This document shows positions 53,805-62,420 of a stretch of DNA of 64,000 nucleotides, piece after piece (positions within the stretch are counted from its first letter, which is position 1; every line of letters starts with the position of its first letter). The position numbers were made by a program, and so were the translations under genes. The notes under the pieces were generated by a model that saw nothing but the letters and a program-made list of their open reading frames with translations, made no database searches and had not been told where the DNA came from. Source of the DNA: Pseudomonas moorei (GTDB lineage Bacteria; Pseudomonadota; Gammaproteobacteria; Pseudomonadales; Pseudomonadaceae); the NCBI RefSeq assembly GCF_008801475.1, contig NZ_VZPP01000014.1, positions 62,001 through 126,000 on the forward strand, written 5' to 3'.

Positions 53805-53821
53805 CATAAAGAAAGTGTAAA
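53805..53821 (-). promoter_or_regulatory. KdpE binding site upstream of kdpFABC
   Basis: Read on the minus strand: TTTACACTTTCTTTATG, followed by CCCCGCC. The E. coli KdpE box is TTTATACTTTTTTTACA followed by CCCCGCC, so the match is close in both sequence and flank. It lies about 92 bp before the kdpF start, on the correct strand. Confidence 0.8.
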
Positions 53822-53997
53822 GAGTGGGGTTATGCGGGCGTTACAGCGGGATCTGGTCAGCGCTGATCATCACTGTCTCGTCGATTGCCGCCCCATCTGG
53901 CTCGAGAAATCCAAATTGGACCAACAATGCTATTGCACCACTGTGCTCATGCCGACAAGCTATGCTCATTCGCGTGATCACAACTGAAGGGACCAAC

Positions 53998-55080
53998 ATG
54001 CGTATTCTCATCACCGGTGGTGCCGGTTTCATTGGCTCTGCCCTGATTCGCGAGCTGATTCAAAACACCCGTCATGAAGTGCTCAACCTGGACAAACTGA
54101 CCTACGCCGGCAACCTCGAATCGCTGACCAGCATTGCCAACGACACTCGATACGAATTTGTTCAAGCCGACATCGTCGATCAGGCGGGAGTCCAGGCGAT
54201 TCTGACGCGCTTCCAGCCCCAAGCAATCATGCACCTGGCGGCGGAGTCCCACGTTGACCGTTCAATTGACGGACCTTCGGATTTTATCCAGACCAACATC
54301 GTCGGCACATACAGCCTGCTGGAGGCCACACGCGCCTATTGGCAATCCCTTGCCGAACCGGAAAAAAGCGCATTCCGCTTTCATCACATCTCCACGGATG
54401 AGGTCTATGGCGACCTGCATGGCGTTGATGACCTGTTCTGCGAAACCACGCCCTATGCTCCGAGTTCGCCATACTCCGCCAGCAAGGCGGCGTCCGATCA
54501 TCTGGTCCGCGCCTGGCACCGCACTTATGGCCTGCCGGTGCTGGTCACGAACTGCTCGAACAATTACGGTCCGTTCCATTTCCCGGAGAAATTGATTCCG
54601 CTGATCATCCTCAATGCCCTCGCCGGCAAGCCGTTGCCTGTGTATGGCAATGGTCAGCAAGTTCGTGATTGGCTATTCGTGGAAGACCACGCGCGGGCGC
54701 TGCTTAAAGTCGCTACCGAAGGCAAGGTCGGCGAGACCTACAACATCGGTGGGCATAATGAACAAAAGAATATCGACGTGGTGCGAAGCATCTGCGCCTT
54801 GCTCGAAGAGCTGGCCCCGCAAAAGCCTGAGGGTGTCGCTCACTATGCCGACTTGATCACGTTCGTCCAGGACCGTCCGGGCCATGACCTGCGCTACGCA
54901 ATCGATGCACGCAAGATCGAACACGAATTGGGTTGGGTGCCCGAGGAAACGTTCGAGACCGGTCTGCGCAAAACCGTTCAGTGGTACTTGAACAACCTTG
55001 AGTGGTGCCGTCGCGTTCAGGATGGCAGCTATCAGGGTGAACGCCTTGGCACCCACAACTTGCAGGAGCTGCTCGCATGA
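53998..55080 (+). CDS. rmlB: dTDP-glucose 4,6-dehydratase
   Basis: 360 residues. SDR fold with NAD motif TGGAGFIGSAL, HLAAESHVDRSI, and the catalytic Thr/Asp/Glu and YSASK motifs (STDEVYGDL, APSSPYSASKAASDH). Second step of dTDP-L-rhamnose synthesis. GAAGGGA precedes ATG 53998. The stop overlaps rmlA (ATGATG), indicating an operon rmlB-rmlA-rmlD. Product is used for O-antigen and, through EarP, for EF-P. Confidence 0.97.
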   Translation: MRILITGGAGFIGSALIRELIQNTRHEVLNLDKLTYAGNLESLTSIANDTRYEFVQADIVDQAGVQAILTRFQPQAIMHLAAESHVDRSIDGPSDFIQTNIVGTYSLLEATRAYWQSLAEPEKSAFRFHHISTDEVYGDLHGVDDLFCETTPYAPSSPYSASKAASDHLVRAWHRTYGLPVLVTNCSNNYGPFHFPEKLIPLIILNALAGKPLPVYGNGQQVRDWLFVEDHARALLKVATEGKVGETYNIGGHNEQKNIDVVRSICALLEELAPQKPEGVAHYADLITFVQDRPGHDLRYAIDARKIEHELGWVPEETFETGLRKTVQWYLNNLEWCRRVQDGSYQGERLGTHNLQELLA

Positions 55081-55952
55081 TGAAAGGTATCGTTTTGGCG
55101 GGTGGCTCGGGCACACGCCTGCATCCGATCACGCTTGGCGTGTCCAAACAGCTGTTACCGGTCTACGACAAACCGATGATCTACTATCCGATTTCCGTCC
55201 TGATGCTGGCCGGTATCAAGGATATTCTGGTGATTTCCACGCCACAGGATCTGCCGCAATACCGCAATCTGCTGGGTGACGGCAGTCAGTTCGGGGTGAA
55301 TTTCAGTTACGCAGAGCAACCTTCACCGGATGGCCTGGCGCAGGCGTTTCTGATTGGCGAAACGTTCATTGGTGATGATCCCGTGTGCCTGATTCTGGGC
55401 GACAACATCTTTCATGGCCCACATTTTGGCGCGCAATTGCAGAATGCGGCAAAACGCACTTCCGGTGCCACGGTGTTCGGCTATTGGGTCAAAGATCCGG
55501 AGCGCTTCGGCGTGATTGATTTCGACAGTGAAGGTCGCGCCATGTCGATCGAAGAAAAGCCGAAAGAGCCGAAGTCCAGCTATGCCGTCACCGGCCTGTA
55601 TTTCTACGACAATGATGTCATCAAGATCGCCAAGGCGGTAAAACCTTCGCCTCGCGGCGAGCTGGAAATTACTGACGTCAACAATGCTTATCTCGACCGA
55701 GGCGATCTGCAGGTCGAGCGCTTCGGACGTGGTTTTGCCTGGCTCGACACCGGTACCCACGACAGCTTGCTCGAAGCTTCTCAGTACGTGCAGACCATCG
55801 AACACCGTCAAGGCCTGAAAGTCGCTTGCCTCGAAGAGATCGCTTATGACAATGACTGGATCAATCGCGAGCAACTGCTGGAACGGGCCCGTTACTTTGG
55901 CAAGACTGGATATGGTCAGTACCTCGCCAAACTGGCCGGGGAAGGAAAATGA
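55077..55952 (+). CDS. rmlA: Glucose-1-phosphate thymidylyltransferase
   Basis: 291 residues. Nucleotidyltransferase: KGIVLAGGSGTRLHP (dTTP loop), KQLLPVYDKPMIYYPI, LILGDNIFHG, EEKPKEPKSSYAVTGLYFYD, and LDTGTHDSLLEAS. Makes dTDP-glucose from glucose-1-phosphate and dTTP. Two adjacent ATGs (55077, 55080) are possible starts; AGGAG is 8 bases before the first. Confidence 0.97.
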   Translation: MMKGIVLAGGSGTRLHPITLGVSKQLLPVYDKPMIYYPISVLMLAGIKDILVISTPQDLPQYRNLLGDGSQFGVNFSYAEQPSPDGLAQAFLIGETFIGDDPVCLILGDNIFHGPHFGAQLQNAAKRTSGATVFGYWVKDPERFGVIDFDSEGRAMSIEEKPKEPKSSYAVTGLYFYDNDVIKIAKAVKPSPRGELEITDVNNAYLDRGDLQVERFGRGFAWLDTGTHDSLLEASQYVQTIEHRQGLKVACLEEIAYDNDWINREQLLERARYFGKTGYGQYLAKLAGEGK

Positions 55953-55987
55953 AATCGATTGATTGCGTTTTGCCAAGAGGCTGAGCT

Positions 55988-56863
55988 GTGCCCATGAAAA
56001 TCCTCATTGTCGGTCAGCACGGACAAGTCTCACGTGAACTGCAGCGTCGACTGGGCGTTGTCGGCGAGTTGATCGTGCCGGGTCGCGATCAACTCGACCT
56101 GACCTTGCCCGATCAGATTCGTCAACAGGTTCAACATGTTCGTCCCGATCTGATCATAAACGCGGCAGCCCATACAGCGGTCGATCTGGCCGAGAGCGAA
56201 CCGCAAACGGCCTTCGCCATCAATGCCATCGCACCGGGCATCCTTGCGCAAGAAGCGCTGTCACTCGGCATCCCGTTGATTCATTACTCCACCGATTATG
56301 TATTCGACGGCACAAAAGTCGGCCCTTACAACGAAGAAGACAGGCCAAATCCGCTCGGCGTCTACGGCAAAAGCAAGCTGGCGGGTGAACGGGCTATTAC
56401 GGATGTACAAGGCAAACATCTGATCCTGCGCACCAGTTGGGTCTATTCAGCCCACGGGCGCAACTTTTTGCTGACGATGCAACGTTTAATGCAGGAGAAA
56501 CCAGAACTACGCATTGTGGCCGACCAGATAGGGGCACCTACCTGGGCCGGTACTATCGCCCAGAGTACTCTGGCGCTGATCGAACGCTGGCAGAGGGACG
56601 AGGCCGCTCCCTGGGGTACGTATCACTTGAGCGCCCAGGGTGAAACCTCCTGGTTTGGTTTTGCCCAGGCCATTGGTGAAGCGCTACGTAAGCAGGGAAA
56701 AACCTGCGCCGAACTGCTGCCCATCCCCTCCAGCGAGTACCCGACACCCGCCACCCGCCCGCTTAACTCGCGTCTGGATTGCAGTCGTCTTCAACATGAA
56801 TGGGGTGTCAGGCAACCTGACTGGCGAACCGCGCTGCATGAGTGCCTTGCCGAGCAAGCGTAA
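55988..56863 (+). CDS. rmlD: dTDP-4-dehydrorhamnose reductase
   Basis: 291 residues. NAD(P)-binding MKILIVGQHGQVSREL, INAAAHTAVDLAES, STDYVFDGTK, and YGKSKLAGE (YxxxK). Last step to dTDP-L-rhamnose. GTG 55988 is favoured by AGAGG 7 bases upstream; ATG 55994 is the alternative. rmlC (the epimerase) is not found after it, nor elsewhere in the window. Confidence 0.95.
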   Translation: MPMKILIVGQHGQVSRELQRRLGVVGELIVPGRDQLDLTLPDQIRQQVQHVRPDLIINAAAHTAVDLAESEPQTAFAINAIAPGILAQEALSLGIPLIHYSTDYVFDGTKVGPYNEEDRPNPLGVYGKSKLAGERAITDVQGKHLILRTSWVYSAHGRNFLLTMQRLMQEKPELRIVADQIGAPTWAGTIAQSTLALIERWQRDEAAPWGTYHLSAQGETSWFGFAQAIGEALRKQGKTCAELLPIPSSEYPTPATRPLNSRLDCSRLQHEWGVRQPDWRTALHECLAEQA

Positions 56864-57106
56864 GCGTCGTGCCCTTGCTTCACGGGATTGTGGAAATGCG
56901 GGCTGCCGGATAGGTTCGCCCGTCTTGCCCGCTAAAACGGCATGACAACTTTCAATGCCCGCAACTGGCGCACTAAAGGACCATCGCCTGGAGGTGAGCA
57001 CTCTCGATACGACACCATTTGGCGCTTTACGACCGCTATCACAACAGTGGCACGCCCACTGCAAACGCCCTCCCCGAGCTGTCCAAACCGTTCAGGGAGC
57101 AAACGC

Positions 57107-58471
57107 ATGAACACACAACTCAAACCCACGCTGGGCACCCTGCACCTGTGGGGCATTGCGGTCGGGCTGGTGATTTCCGGTGAGTATTTCGGCTGGAGTT
57201 ATGGCTGGGGCGTGGCCGGGACGTTGGGTTTTCTGGTGACCTCATTCATGGTCGCCACCATGTACACCTGCTTCATTTTCAGTTTCACCGAGTTGACCAC
57301 GGCGATTCCCCATGCCGGAGGCCCGTTTGCCTACAGTCGCCGAGCCTTTGGCGAGAAAGGCGGATTGATCGCCGGGCTGGCGACGCTGATCGAGTTCGTC
57401 TTCGCCCCGCCGGCCATCGCACTGGCCATTGGCGCCTACCTCAACGTGCAATTTCCCGCCCTCGACCCGAAACACGCGGCAGTCGGCGCGTACATCGTGT
57501 TCATGGGCCTGAACATCCTCGGGGTGAAACTCGCGGCGACCTTCGAACTGGTGGTCTGTGTATTGGCGGTCGTCGAATTACTGGTGTTCATGGGTGTGGT
57601 CGCGCCGGCGTTCAGCTTCAGCAACTTCGCCCTCAATGGCTGGGCCGGTTCCGATGTGTTCGGCGCACCAGCGATTGCCGGGATGTTCGCAGCGATTCCT
57701 TTCGCAATCTGGTTCTTTCTGGCCATCGAAGGGGCGGCCATGGCTGCCGAAGAAGCCAAAGACCCGAAACGGACGATCCCCAAGGCTTATATCAGCGGCA
57801 TCCTGACCCTGGTGCTGCTGGCAATGGGCGTGATGTTCTTTGCTGGTGGCGTCGGCGACTGGCGCACCCTGTCAAACATCAATGACCCGTTGCCACAGGC
57901 GATGAAAACCGTAGTGGGCGAAAGCTCGGGCTGGTTGCACATGCTGGTCTGGATTGGCCTGTTCGGGCTGGTGGCGAGTTTCCACGGGATTATCCTCGGC
58001 TACTCGCGGCAATTTTTCGCATTGGCCCGCGCCGGTTACCTGCCGGCCTCACTGGCCAAACTGTCGCGCTTTCAGACGCCACACCGGGCGATCATTGCCG
58101 GCAGCGTGATCGGCATTGCGGCGATCTACAGCGATGGCTTGATCAACCTTGGCGGCATGACCCTGACTGCGGCGATGATCACCATGGCCGTGTTCGGCGC
58201 CATCGTGATGTACATCATGAGCATGCTCAGCCTGTTCAAACTGCGCAAAACCGAGCCGAACCTGGAGCGCAGCTTCCGCGCGCCCTGCTATCCACTGGTG
58301 CCCTTCATTGCATTAGTGCTCGCCGTGGTTTGCCTGGTGGCGATGGCCTGGTTCAACACACTGATCGGCCTGATTTTCCTGGCCTTCATGGTGGCCGGTT
58401 TCGTGTACTTCATGCTCACCGCGCAATCGCGTGCCGATGCGCCGGCAGATGCCATGCTGACCGGGCTTTAA
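57107..58471 (+). CDS. Ethanolamine permease-like amino acid transporter (APC family)
   Basis: 454 residues, twelve predicted membrane helices. Begins LKPTLGTLHLWGIAVGLVISGEYFGWSYGWGVAGTLGFLV, which is the ethanolamine permease (TIGR00908-type) signature, with FFLAIEGAAMAAEEAKDPKRTIPKAYISGI in the middle. No eutBC genes are nearby, so ethanolamine as substrate is by family only. GGGAG precedes ATG 57107. The nearby DUF1989 and GntR genes may belong to the same nitrogen-utilisation theme. Confidence 0.87.
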   Translation: MNTQLKPTLGTLHLWGIAVGLVISGEYFGWSYGWGVAGTLGFLVTSFMVATMYTCFIFSFTELTTAIPHAGGPFAYSRRAFGEKGGLIAGLATLIEFVFAPPAIALAIGAYLNVQFPALDPKHAAVGAYIVFMGLNILGVKLAATFELVVCVLAVVELLVFMGVVAPAFSFSNFALNGWAGSDVFGAPAIAGMFAAIPFAIWFFLAIEGAAMAAEEAKDPKRTIPKAYISGILTLVLLAMGVMFFAGGVGDWRTLSNINDPLPQAMKTVVGESSGWLHMLVWIGLFGLVASFHGIILGYSRQFFALARAGYLPASLAKLSRFQTPHRAIIAGSVIGIAAIYSDGLINLGGMTLTAAMITMAVFGAIVMYIMSMLSLFKLRKTEPNLERSFRAPCYPLVPFIALVLAVVCLVAMAWFNTLIGLIFLAFMVAGFVYFMLTAQSRADAPADAMLTGL

Positions 58472-58595
58472 ACAGTAGGCGTGCTGATGTGATATCAGGC
58501 ATAGAATGGAACCAGTGCGAAAACAAATCGCTCAAAGTGGTATGCACGATCGATTGACGAAACCCGCCGATCGGCGTGCCCTTAAGGAGAGCCTT

Positions 58596-58763
58596 ATGCC
58601 CTGGTATGCCTGGTTGATTCTGATCGTAGCCATCGGCTCCATCGTTGGCGGTTTGATGATGTTGCGTGACACCGCCACCAAGGTTGATCTGACCGAAGAG
58701 CAACGTCGACGCGTAGCCGAACGTAACGCGGAAGCGGACGCCAAGGATGCGCAGGACCGCTAA
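58596..58763 (+). CDS. DUF2897 small membrane protein
   Basis: 55 residues. MPWYAWLILIVAIGSIVGGLMM forms one membrane helix, then a charged C-terminal helix ending in NAEADAKDAQDR. AAGGAG lies 6 bases before ATG 58596. This is the usual DUF2897 pattern in Pseudomonas. Function unknown. Followed directly by a terminator. Confidence 0.85.
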   Translation: MPWYAWLILIVAIGSIVGGLMMLRDTATKVDLTEEQRRRVAERNAEADAKDAQDR

Positions 58764-58798
58764 ACAAAAACCCCGCTCTTATCAGCGGGGTTTGTTTT
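58764..58798 (+). terminator. Terminator after the DUF2897 gene
   Basis: CCCCGCT and AGCGGGG around a 6-base loop (58771-58790), with A-rich left flank and TTTGTTTT right flank. Suits both converging genes. Confidence 0.88.
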
Positions 58799-58863
58799 GC
58801 GTAAGCAAATCATTGTGGTCAGGGGGCTGCACTCTCGCCACAAAAGCTCTTGATGCAGCGTTT

Positions 58864-59715
58864 CTACTTTTCCCACTCCGCCTTGGCGATGTGCAAGCCG
58901 TGCATGCCTTTGTACGCGGCACGTTCCGGCTGGCTCCATCCCTCCAGCAACGAATCCTCCAGCCGATAAATCTCCACTCCCAACGGGCGGCACACGCTCA
59001 ACGGGTCTTGTGCATCCGGCCCCCACATGGCCAGCGACAGATCGCCGCCCGGGCAGGTCGACAGCGCACACAGCAAGTCGATCTCGGCGAAAAATTCCAG
59101 GTAATCGCCCTTCCTGGCCGGACATGCTTTCATGAAGTACATGTCGTCGTGGTTCAGCCCCGTGCACTGGAAAATATTCAACACGTCGTGCACGTCGAAT
59201 TCGGTCAGGCCATGGGGCAGCACGGCGCGAGTCAGGTTGGAGTGACAGTGATGGTGGAAATCTTCGCCGGTGAGCATTTTGTTCACATAAGGATCGCAAC
59301 GGGTGCCGAGCAAATCGTGCAGGCGACCGCCATGCTCATCGATCCCGTAGCCCGCCAGGCTGTCGTCGGTGATGGTCACCAAGGGCCGCAAAAACGGCAG
59401 GTTCGACCAGAGCCGGTCATGGGTGCTGACGTGTGCGCCTTGTAGTTGCCGGGTGCGCGACGCCCACAACCGTTCGCGCGGATCGTTGGCATTCCAGACG
59501 TTGAAGTCACCCACTTGCGGCCCGACCGGCGTCGTCACACGAAACACATGGCCGGCCGGGACTTTCCAGGCGCGACCGGTGCGAATCGGCACTTCGAACG
59601 ACTCGATGAGCGTGCGCCCGTCCTTCGCATCGCGAACCCGCTCATAAAAGGCTTTATCCACCTGCAAGGCCGAGCCTTTGCTGACTTGATAGGCCGCCGG
59701 ATAGTCTTTGTACAT
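58864..59715 (-). CDS. DUF1989 (urea carboxylase-associated) family protein
   Basis: 283 residues. DUF1989 signature: VPAGHVFRVTTPVGPQVGDFNVWNANDPRERLW, then HDRLWSNLPFLRPLVTITDD, the metal-binding segment FHHHCHSNL, and LNIFQCTGLNHDDMYFMKACPARKGDYLEFFAE. Proteins of this family are linked to urea/guanidine or amino-compound degradation. It lies 15 bp downstream of the GntR regulator on the same strand, so it is probably in its operon. Confidence 0.87.
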   Translation of the reverse strand: MYKDYPAAYQVSKGSALQVDKAFYERVRDAKDGRTLIESFEVPIRTGRAWKVPAGHVFRVTTPVGPQVGDFNVWNANDPRERLWASRTRQLQGAHVSTHDRLWSNLPFLRPLVTITDDSLAGYGIDEHGGRLHDLLGTRCDPYVNKMLTGEDFHHHCHSNLTRAVLPHGLTEFDVHDVLNIFQCTGLNHDDMYFMKACPARKGDYLEFFAEIDLLCALSTCPGGDLSLAMWGPDAQDPLSVCRPLGVEIYRLEDSLLEGWSQPERAAYKGMHGLHIAKAEWEK

Positions 59716-59730
59716 AGCACGAATCCTCGA

Positions 59731-60384
59731 TCAGTGATGGGAAGATGGGGTAAGCATTTGCAGCAACAGGTGTTCGGAGTCGTCGAGATACAGGCTCATG
59801 GCCTCCTCGGCCGCGCGCTTGTCGCCTTCGGCCAGAAGTTCATGGATCTGACGGTCACGGGCCAGCCACGGCGCCTGAAAGCGCGACTGATCAGGCGCCG
59901 TGCAAAACACCAGGCGCAATTGCGCGACGACATTGGTAAAGAATTCATCGAACAGTGGGCTGCGCAGCAACCCGACTACGTGCTGATGAAATTGCAGGCT
60001 GTGAGTGCCGACGGCGCGCCAGTCCTCGCGCTCCCGCGCCAGCTCCGTGGCTTCCAGGGCTTCGAGCATCCGGTCGGACTGATAGTCGCGCAGGGGGCGA
60101 CTGGCGCTGATGGCCTGCAGTTCCAGCGTGCGCCGGACCTTGAACAGGTCCCGTACATCATCACAGCCCAACTTGCGCACCATCACGCCTTTGTTGCGCA
60201 CGTATCGCGTCAAGCCTTCCTGGCCGAGGCGGTGCAAGGCTTCACGGATGGTGTTGCGCGAGGCGTTGTAGGCAGATACCAGATCGTTTTCCACCAGCGC
60301 CATGCCAGGCAGCAAGCGTCCACCGATGATGTCGGCGCGTAACTCCAGGGTGATGTGATCGGCCAGTGACAGTCCGCTGTTCAT
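59731..60384 (-). CDS. GntR-family regulator (FadR/FCD type)
   Basis: 217 residues. Winged HTH (about 8-75: LADHITLELRADIIGGRLLPGMALVENDLVSAYNASRNTIREALHRLGQEGL) and a FCD helical domain with metal-binding histidines (HSLQFHQHVVGLL). ATG 60384 has GAGG upstream. Presumed regulator of the following DUF1989 gene and possibly the permease. Confidence 0.9.
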   Translation of the reverse strand: MNSGLSLADHITLELRADIIGGRLLPGMALVENDLVSAYNASRNTIREALHRLGQEGLTRYVRNKGVMVRKLGCDDVRDLFKVRRTLELQAISASRPLRDYQSDRMLEALEATELAREREDWRAVGTHSLQFHQHVVGLLRSPLFDEFFTNVVAQLRLVFCTAPDQSRFQAPWLARDRQIHELLAEGDKRAAEEAMSLYLDDSEHLLLQMLTPSSHH

Positions 60385-60514
60385 GCTCAACGCCTCGCAA
60401 TTGTTCAACAATCCTCAGCCATTGAGTAATCACTATTCGTGCCAGTACTTGCTTGCCCTTCCAACAAGCGAAACGCAACTGCATGCTTTTTAGAAATAGA
60501 AGTACAGTCACCAT

Positions 60515-60528
60515 CCAATTTTCATTGG
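60515..60528. promoter_or_regulatory. Candidate TetR operator
   Basis: CCAAT and ATTGG inverted repeat around TTTC (60515-60528), 31 bp before the TetR start. TetR proteins often repress themselves from such sites. Also lies between the GntR and TetR genes. Confidence 0.35.
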
Positions 60529-60559
60529 TTAATATGGCGCATTGATGTGGAGATATCAG

Positions 60560-61117
60560 ATGCGTTACTCGCAGGACCATAAAGCCCAGACCCACCAACG
60601 CATCATCAAGGAAGCTTCCGTGCGCTTTCGCCGTGACGGAATCGGCGCGACCGGCCTGCAACCTTTGATGAAAGCGCTGGGCTTGACTCACGGTGGCTTC
60701 TACTCGCACTTCAAGTCCAAGGATGAATTGGTGGAAAAGGCACTGCAGGCGGCAGGCGACGAGGTTGATGTCGTGTGCGCCGAATTGTTCGCCCAGGATC
60801 GACCGCTAGAGGCCTTCATCGATGCCTACCTCTCGCAATGGCACCAGACTTCGCCCCATGAAGGCTGCCCATTGCCAACGATGTCATCGGAACTCGGTAT
60901 GCGCGGGCAGCCGAGTCCGACTTCAGATGCGGTGCTCAACGCACGACTTCGACAAATCCAGGACACCCTTGAAAGCGACGACGCTGCAGAACGCAGCATC
61001 GTCATCATGTCCACGCTGGTTGGAGCGTTGCTACTTGCGCGTAGCGTAGAGAACGCCGAGCTGGCCCGGCAGATACTCGACGTCACCCGCGAGTCGCTGA
61101 AGCAAGCGCAAGGCTAG
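60560..61117 (+). CDS. TetR-family transcriptional regulator
   Basis: 185 residues. HTH at about 8-55 (HQRIIKEASVRFRRDGIGATGLQPLMKALGLTHGGFYSHFKSKDELV), with a C-terminal dimer/ligand domain of the YxaF-like type. GGAG lies 7 bases before ATG 60560. It converges with the FabF-type gene and overlaps its 3' end by 4 bp. Target probably the SDR-FabF pair. Confidence 0.9.
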   Translation: MRYSQDHKAQTHQRIIKEASVRFRRDGIGATGLQPLMKALGLTHGGFYSHFKSKDELVEKALQAAGDEVDVVCAELFAQDRPLEAFIDAYLSQWHQTSPHEGCPLPTMSSELGMRGQPSPTSDAVLNARLRQIQDTLESDDAAERSIVIMSTLVGALLLARSVENAELARQILDVTRESLKQAQG

Positions 61118-62388
61118 CCATCCCAGCGCTTGAACAACACGCTGGCATTGACACCGCCGAAGCCGAAACCATTGGACAGCGCATACTCGATGGCCATTGG
61201 CCGAGCCTGGCCGTGGACGATGTCCACGCCTTCGGCGGCCGGGTCGGGATTTTCGAGGTTCAGGGTTGCCGGTACGATTTGGTCCCTGATCGCCAGCAGC
61301 GTAAATATCGCTTCGACCCCGCCAGCGGCGCCGAGCAAATGCCCGATCGCCGATTTGGTCGATGTCACGGCGATCTTGTTATCCGTGCCAAACAACGCCT
61401 TGATCGCCGCCAGTTCCCCCAAATCGCCAACCGGCGTCGAGGTCGCGTGGGCATTCAAGTGTTGAACCTGTTCTGGCGCTACCCCGGCTTGCGCCAATGC
61501 CAGCGCCATGGCCCGGCGTGCACCACTGCCATCCTCAGGCCCAGCGGTGAGGTGATAGGCGTCTGCACTGGTGCCATAACCAACCAACTCCGCCAATGGT
61601 TGAGCACCCCGTGCCAAGGCATGTTCGAGAGACTCGATCACCAGCAGACCGGCACCTTCGCCCATGACAAAGCCGTCGCGTCCGCTGTCGAACGGACGTG
61701 AAGCACGCTGCGGGGTGTCGTTGTAACCGCTGGACAAGGCGCGAGCCGCGGCAAACCCGGCAAGACTGACGCGATCGATCGCCGCCTCCGCACCACCACA
61801 TACCGCGATGTCCGCCTCGCCGGTTCGAATCAGCCGCGCCGCATCCCCAATTGCCTGAACCCCAGCCGCACAGGCTGTCACCGGCGCACCTAAAGGCCCC
61901 TTGAAACAATGCTGGATAGATACATGTCCGGCCGCCAGATTGACCAGAAACGACGGGATAGTGAACGGAGACAAACGTCGCGGACCACGGCTGTCCGTGG
62001 TACGCACCGCATCGGCAATCGCACCGAAACCACCGATGCCGGACCCGATGATGGTTGCCGTGCGCTCCTGGGCAGTATCGGTTAGCGCCTGCCAACCGGC
62101 CTGCTCAATCGCCTGCCGAGCCGCCTCCATGGCGAAAAGAATGAAACGATCCATCTTTTTCTGCTCTTTGGGGGAGGTCGCCCGGTCTGGGTCAAACCCA
62201 GCCTCAGGATCGTCCGCCAGCGTCGGCACCACGCCGCCTACTTTGGCTGGCAGATCAGCAACGACCTCATCCGGCAAATTTCGCAAGCCGGACTGCCCCG
62301 CCAACAAACGCGCCCAGACAGCTTCGACTCCACTACCCAGCGGAGACACCAAGCCCATGCCCGTTACAACCACTCGACGATTACTCAT
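61114..62388 (-). CDS. Beta-ketoacyl-ACP synthase II (FabF type), stand-alone
   Basis: 424 residues. Complete KAS II with the Cys-His-His triad: APVTACAAGVQAI, LNAHATSTPVGD and KSAIGHLLGAAGG. Elongates acyl-ACP with malonyl-ACP. It is not next to acpP, fabD or fabG, but 32 bp after an SDR gene. May be a specialised synthase paired with that reductase. A GAGG is 11 bases before the ATG. Confidence 0.93.
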   Translation of the reverse strand: MSNRRVVVTGMGLVSPLGSGVEAVWARLLAGQSGLRNLPDEVVADLPAKVGGVVPTLADDPEAGFDPDRATSPKEQKKMDRFILFAMEAARQAIEQAGWQALTDTAQERTATIIGSGIGGFGAIADAVRTTDSRGPRRLSPFTIPSFLVNLAAGHVSIQHCFKGPLGAPVTACAAGVQAIGDAARLIRTGEADIAVCGGAEAAIDRVSLAGFAAARALSSGYNDTPQRASRPFDSGRDGFVMGEGAGLLVIESLEHALARGAQPLAELVGYGTSADAYHLTAGPEDGSGARRAMALALAQAGVAPEQVQHLNAHATSTPVGDLGELAAIKALFGTDNKIAVTSTKSAIGHLLGAAGGVEAIFTLLAIRDQIVPATLNLENPDPAAEGVDIVHGQARPMAIEYALSNGFGFGGVNASVLFKRWDG

Positions 62389-62420
62389 TCTGCGAACACC
62401 TCATGCCGATGCCTGACACG

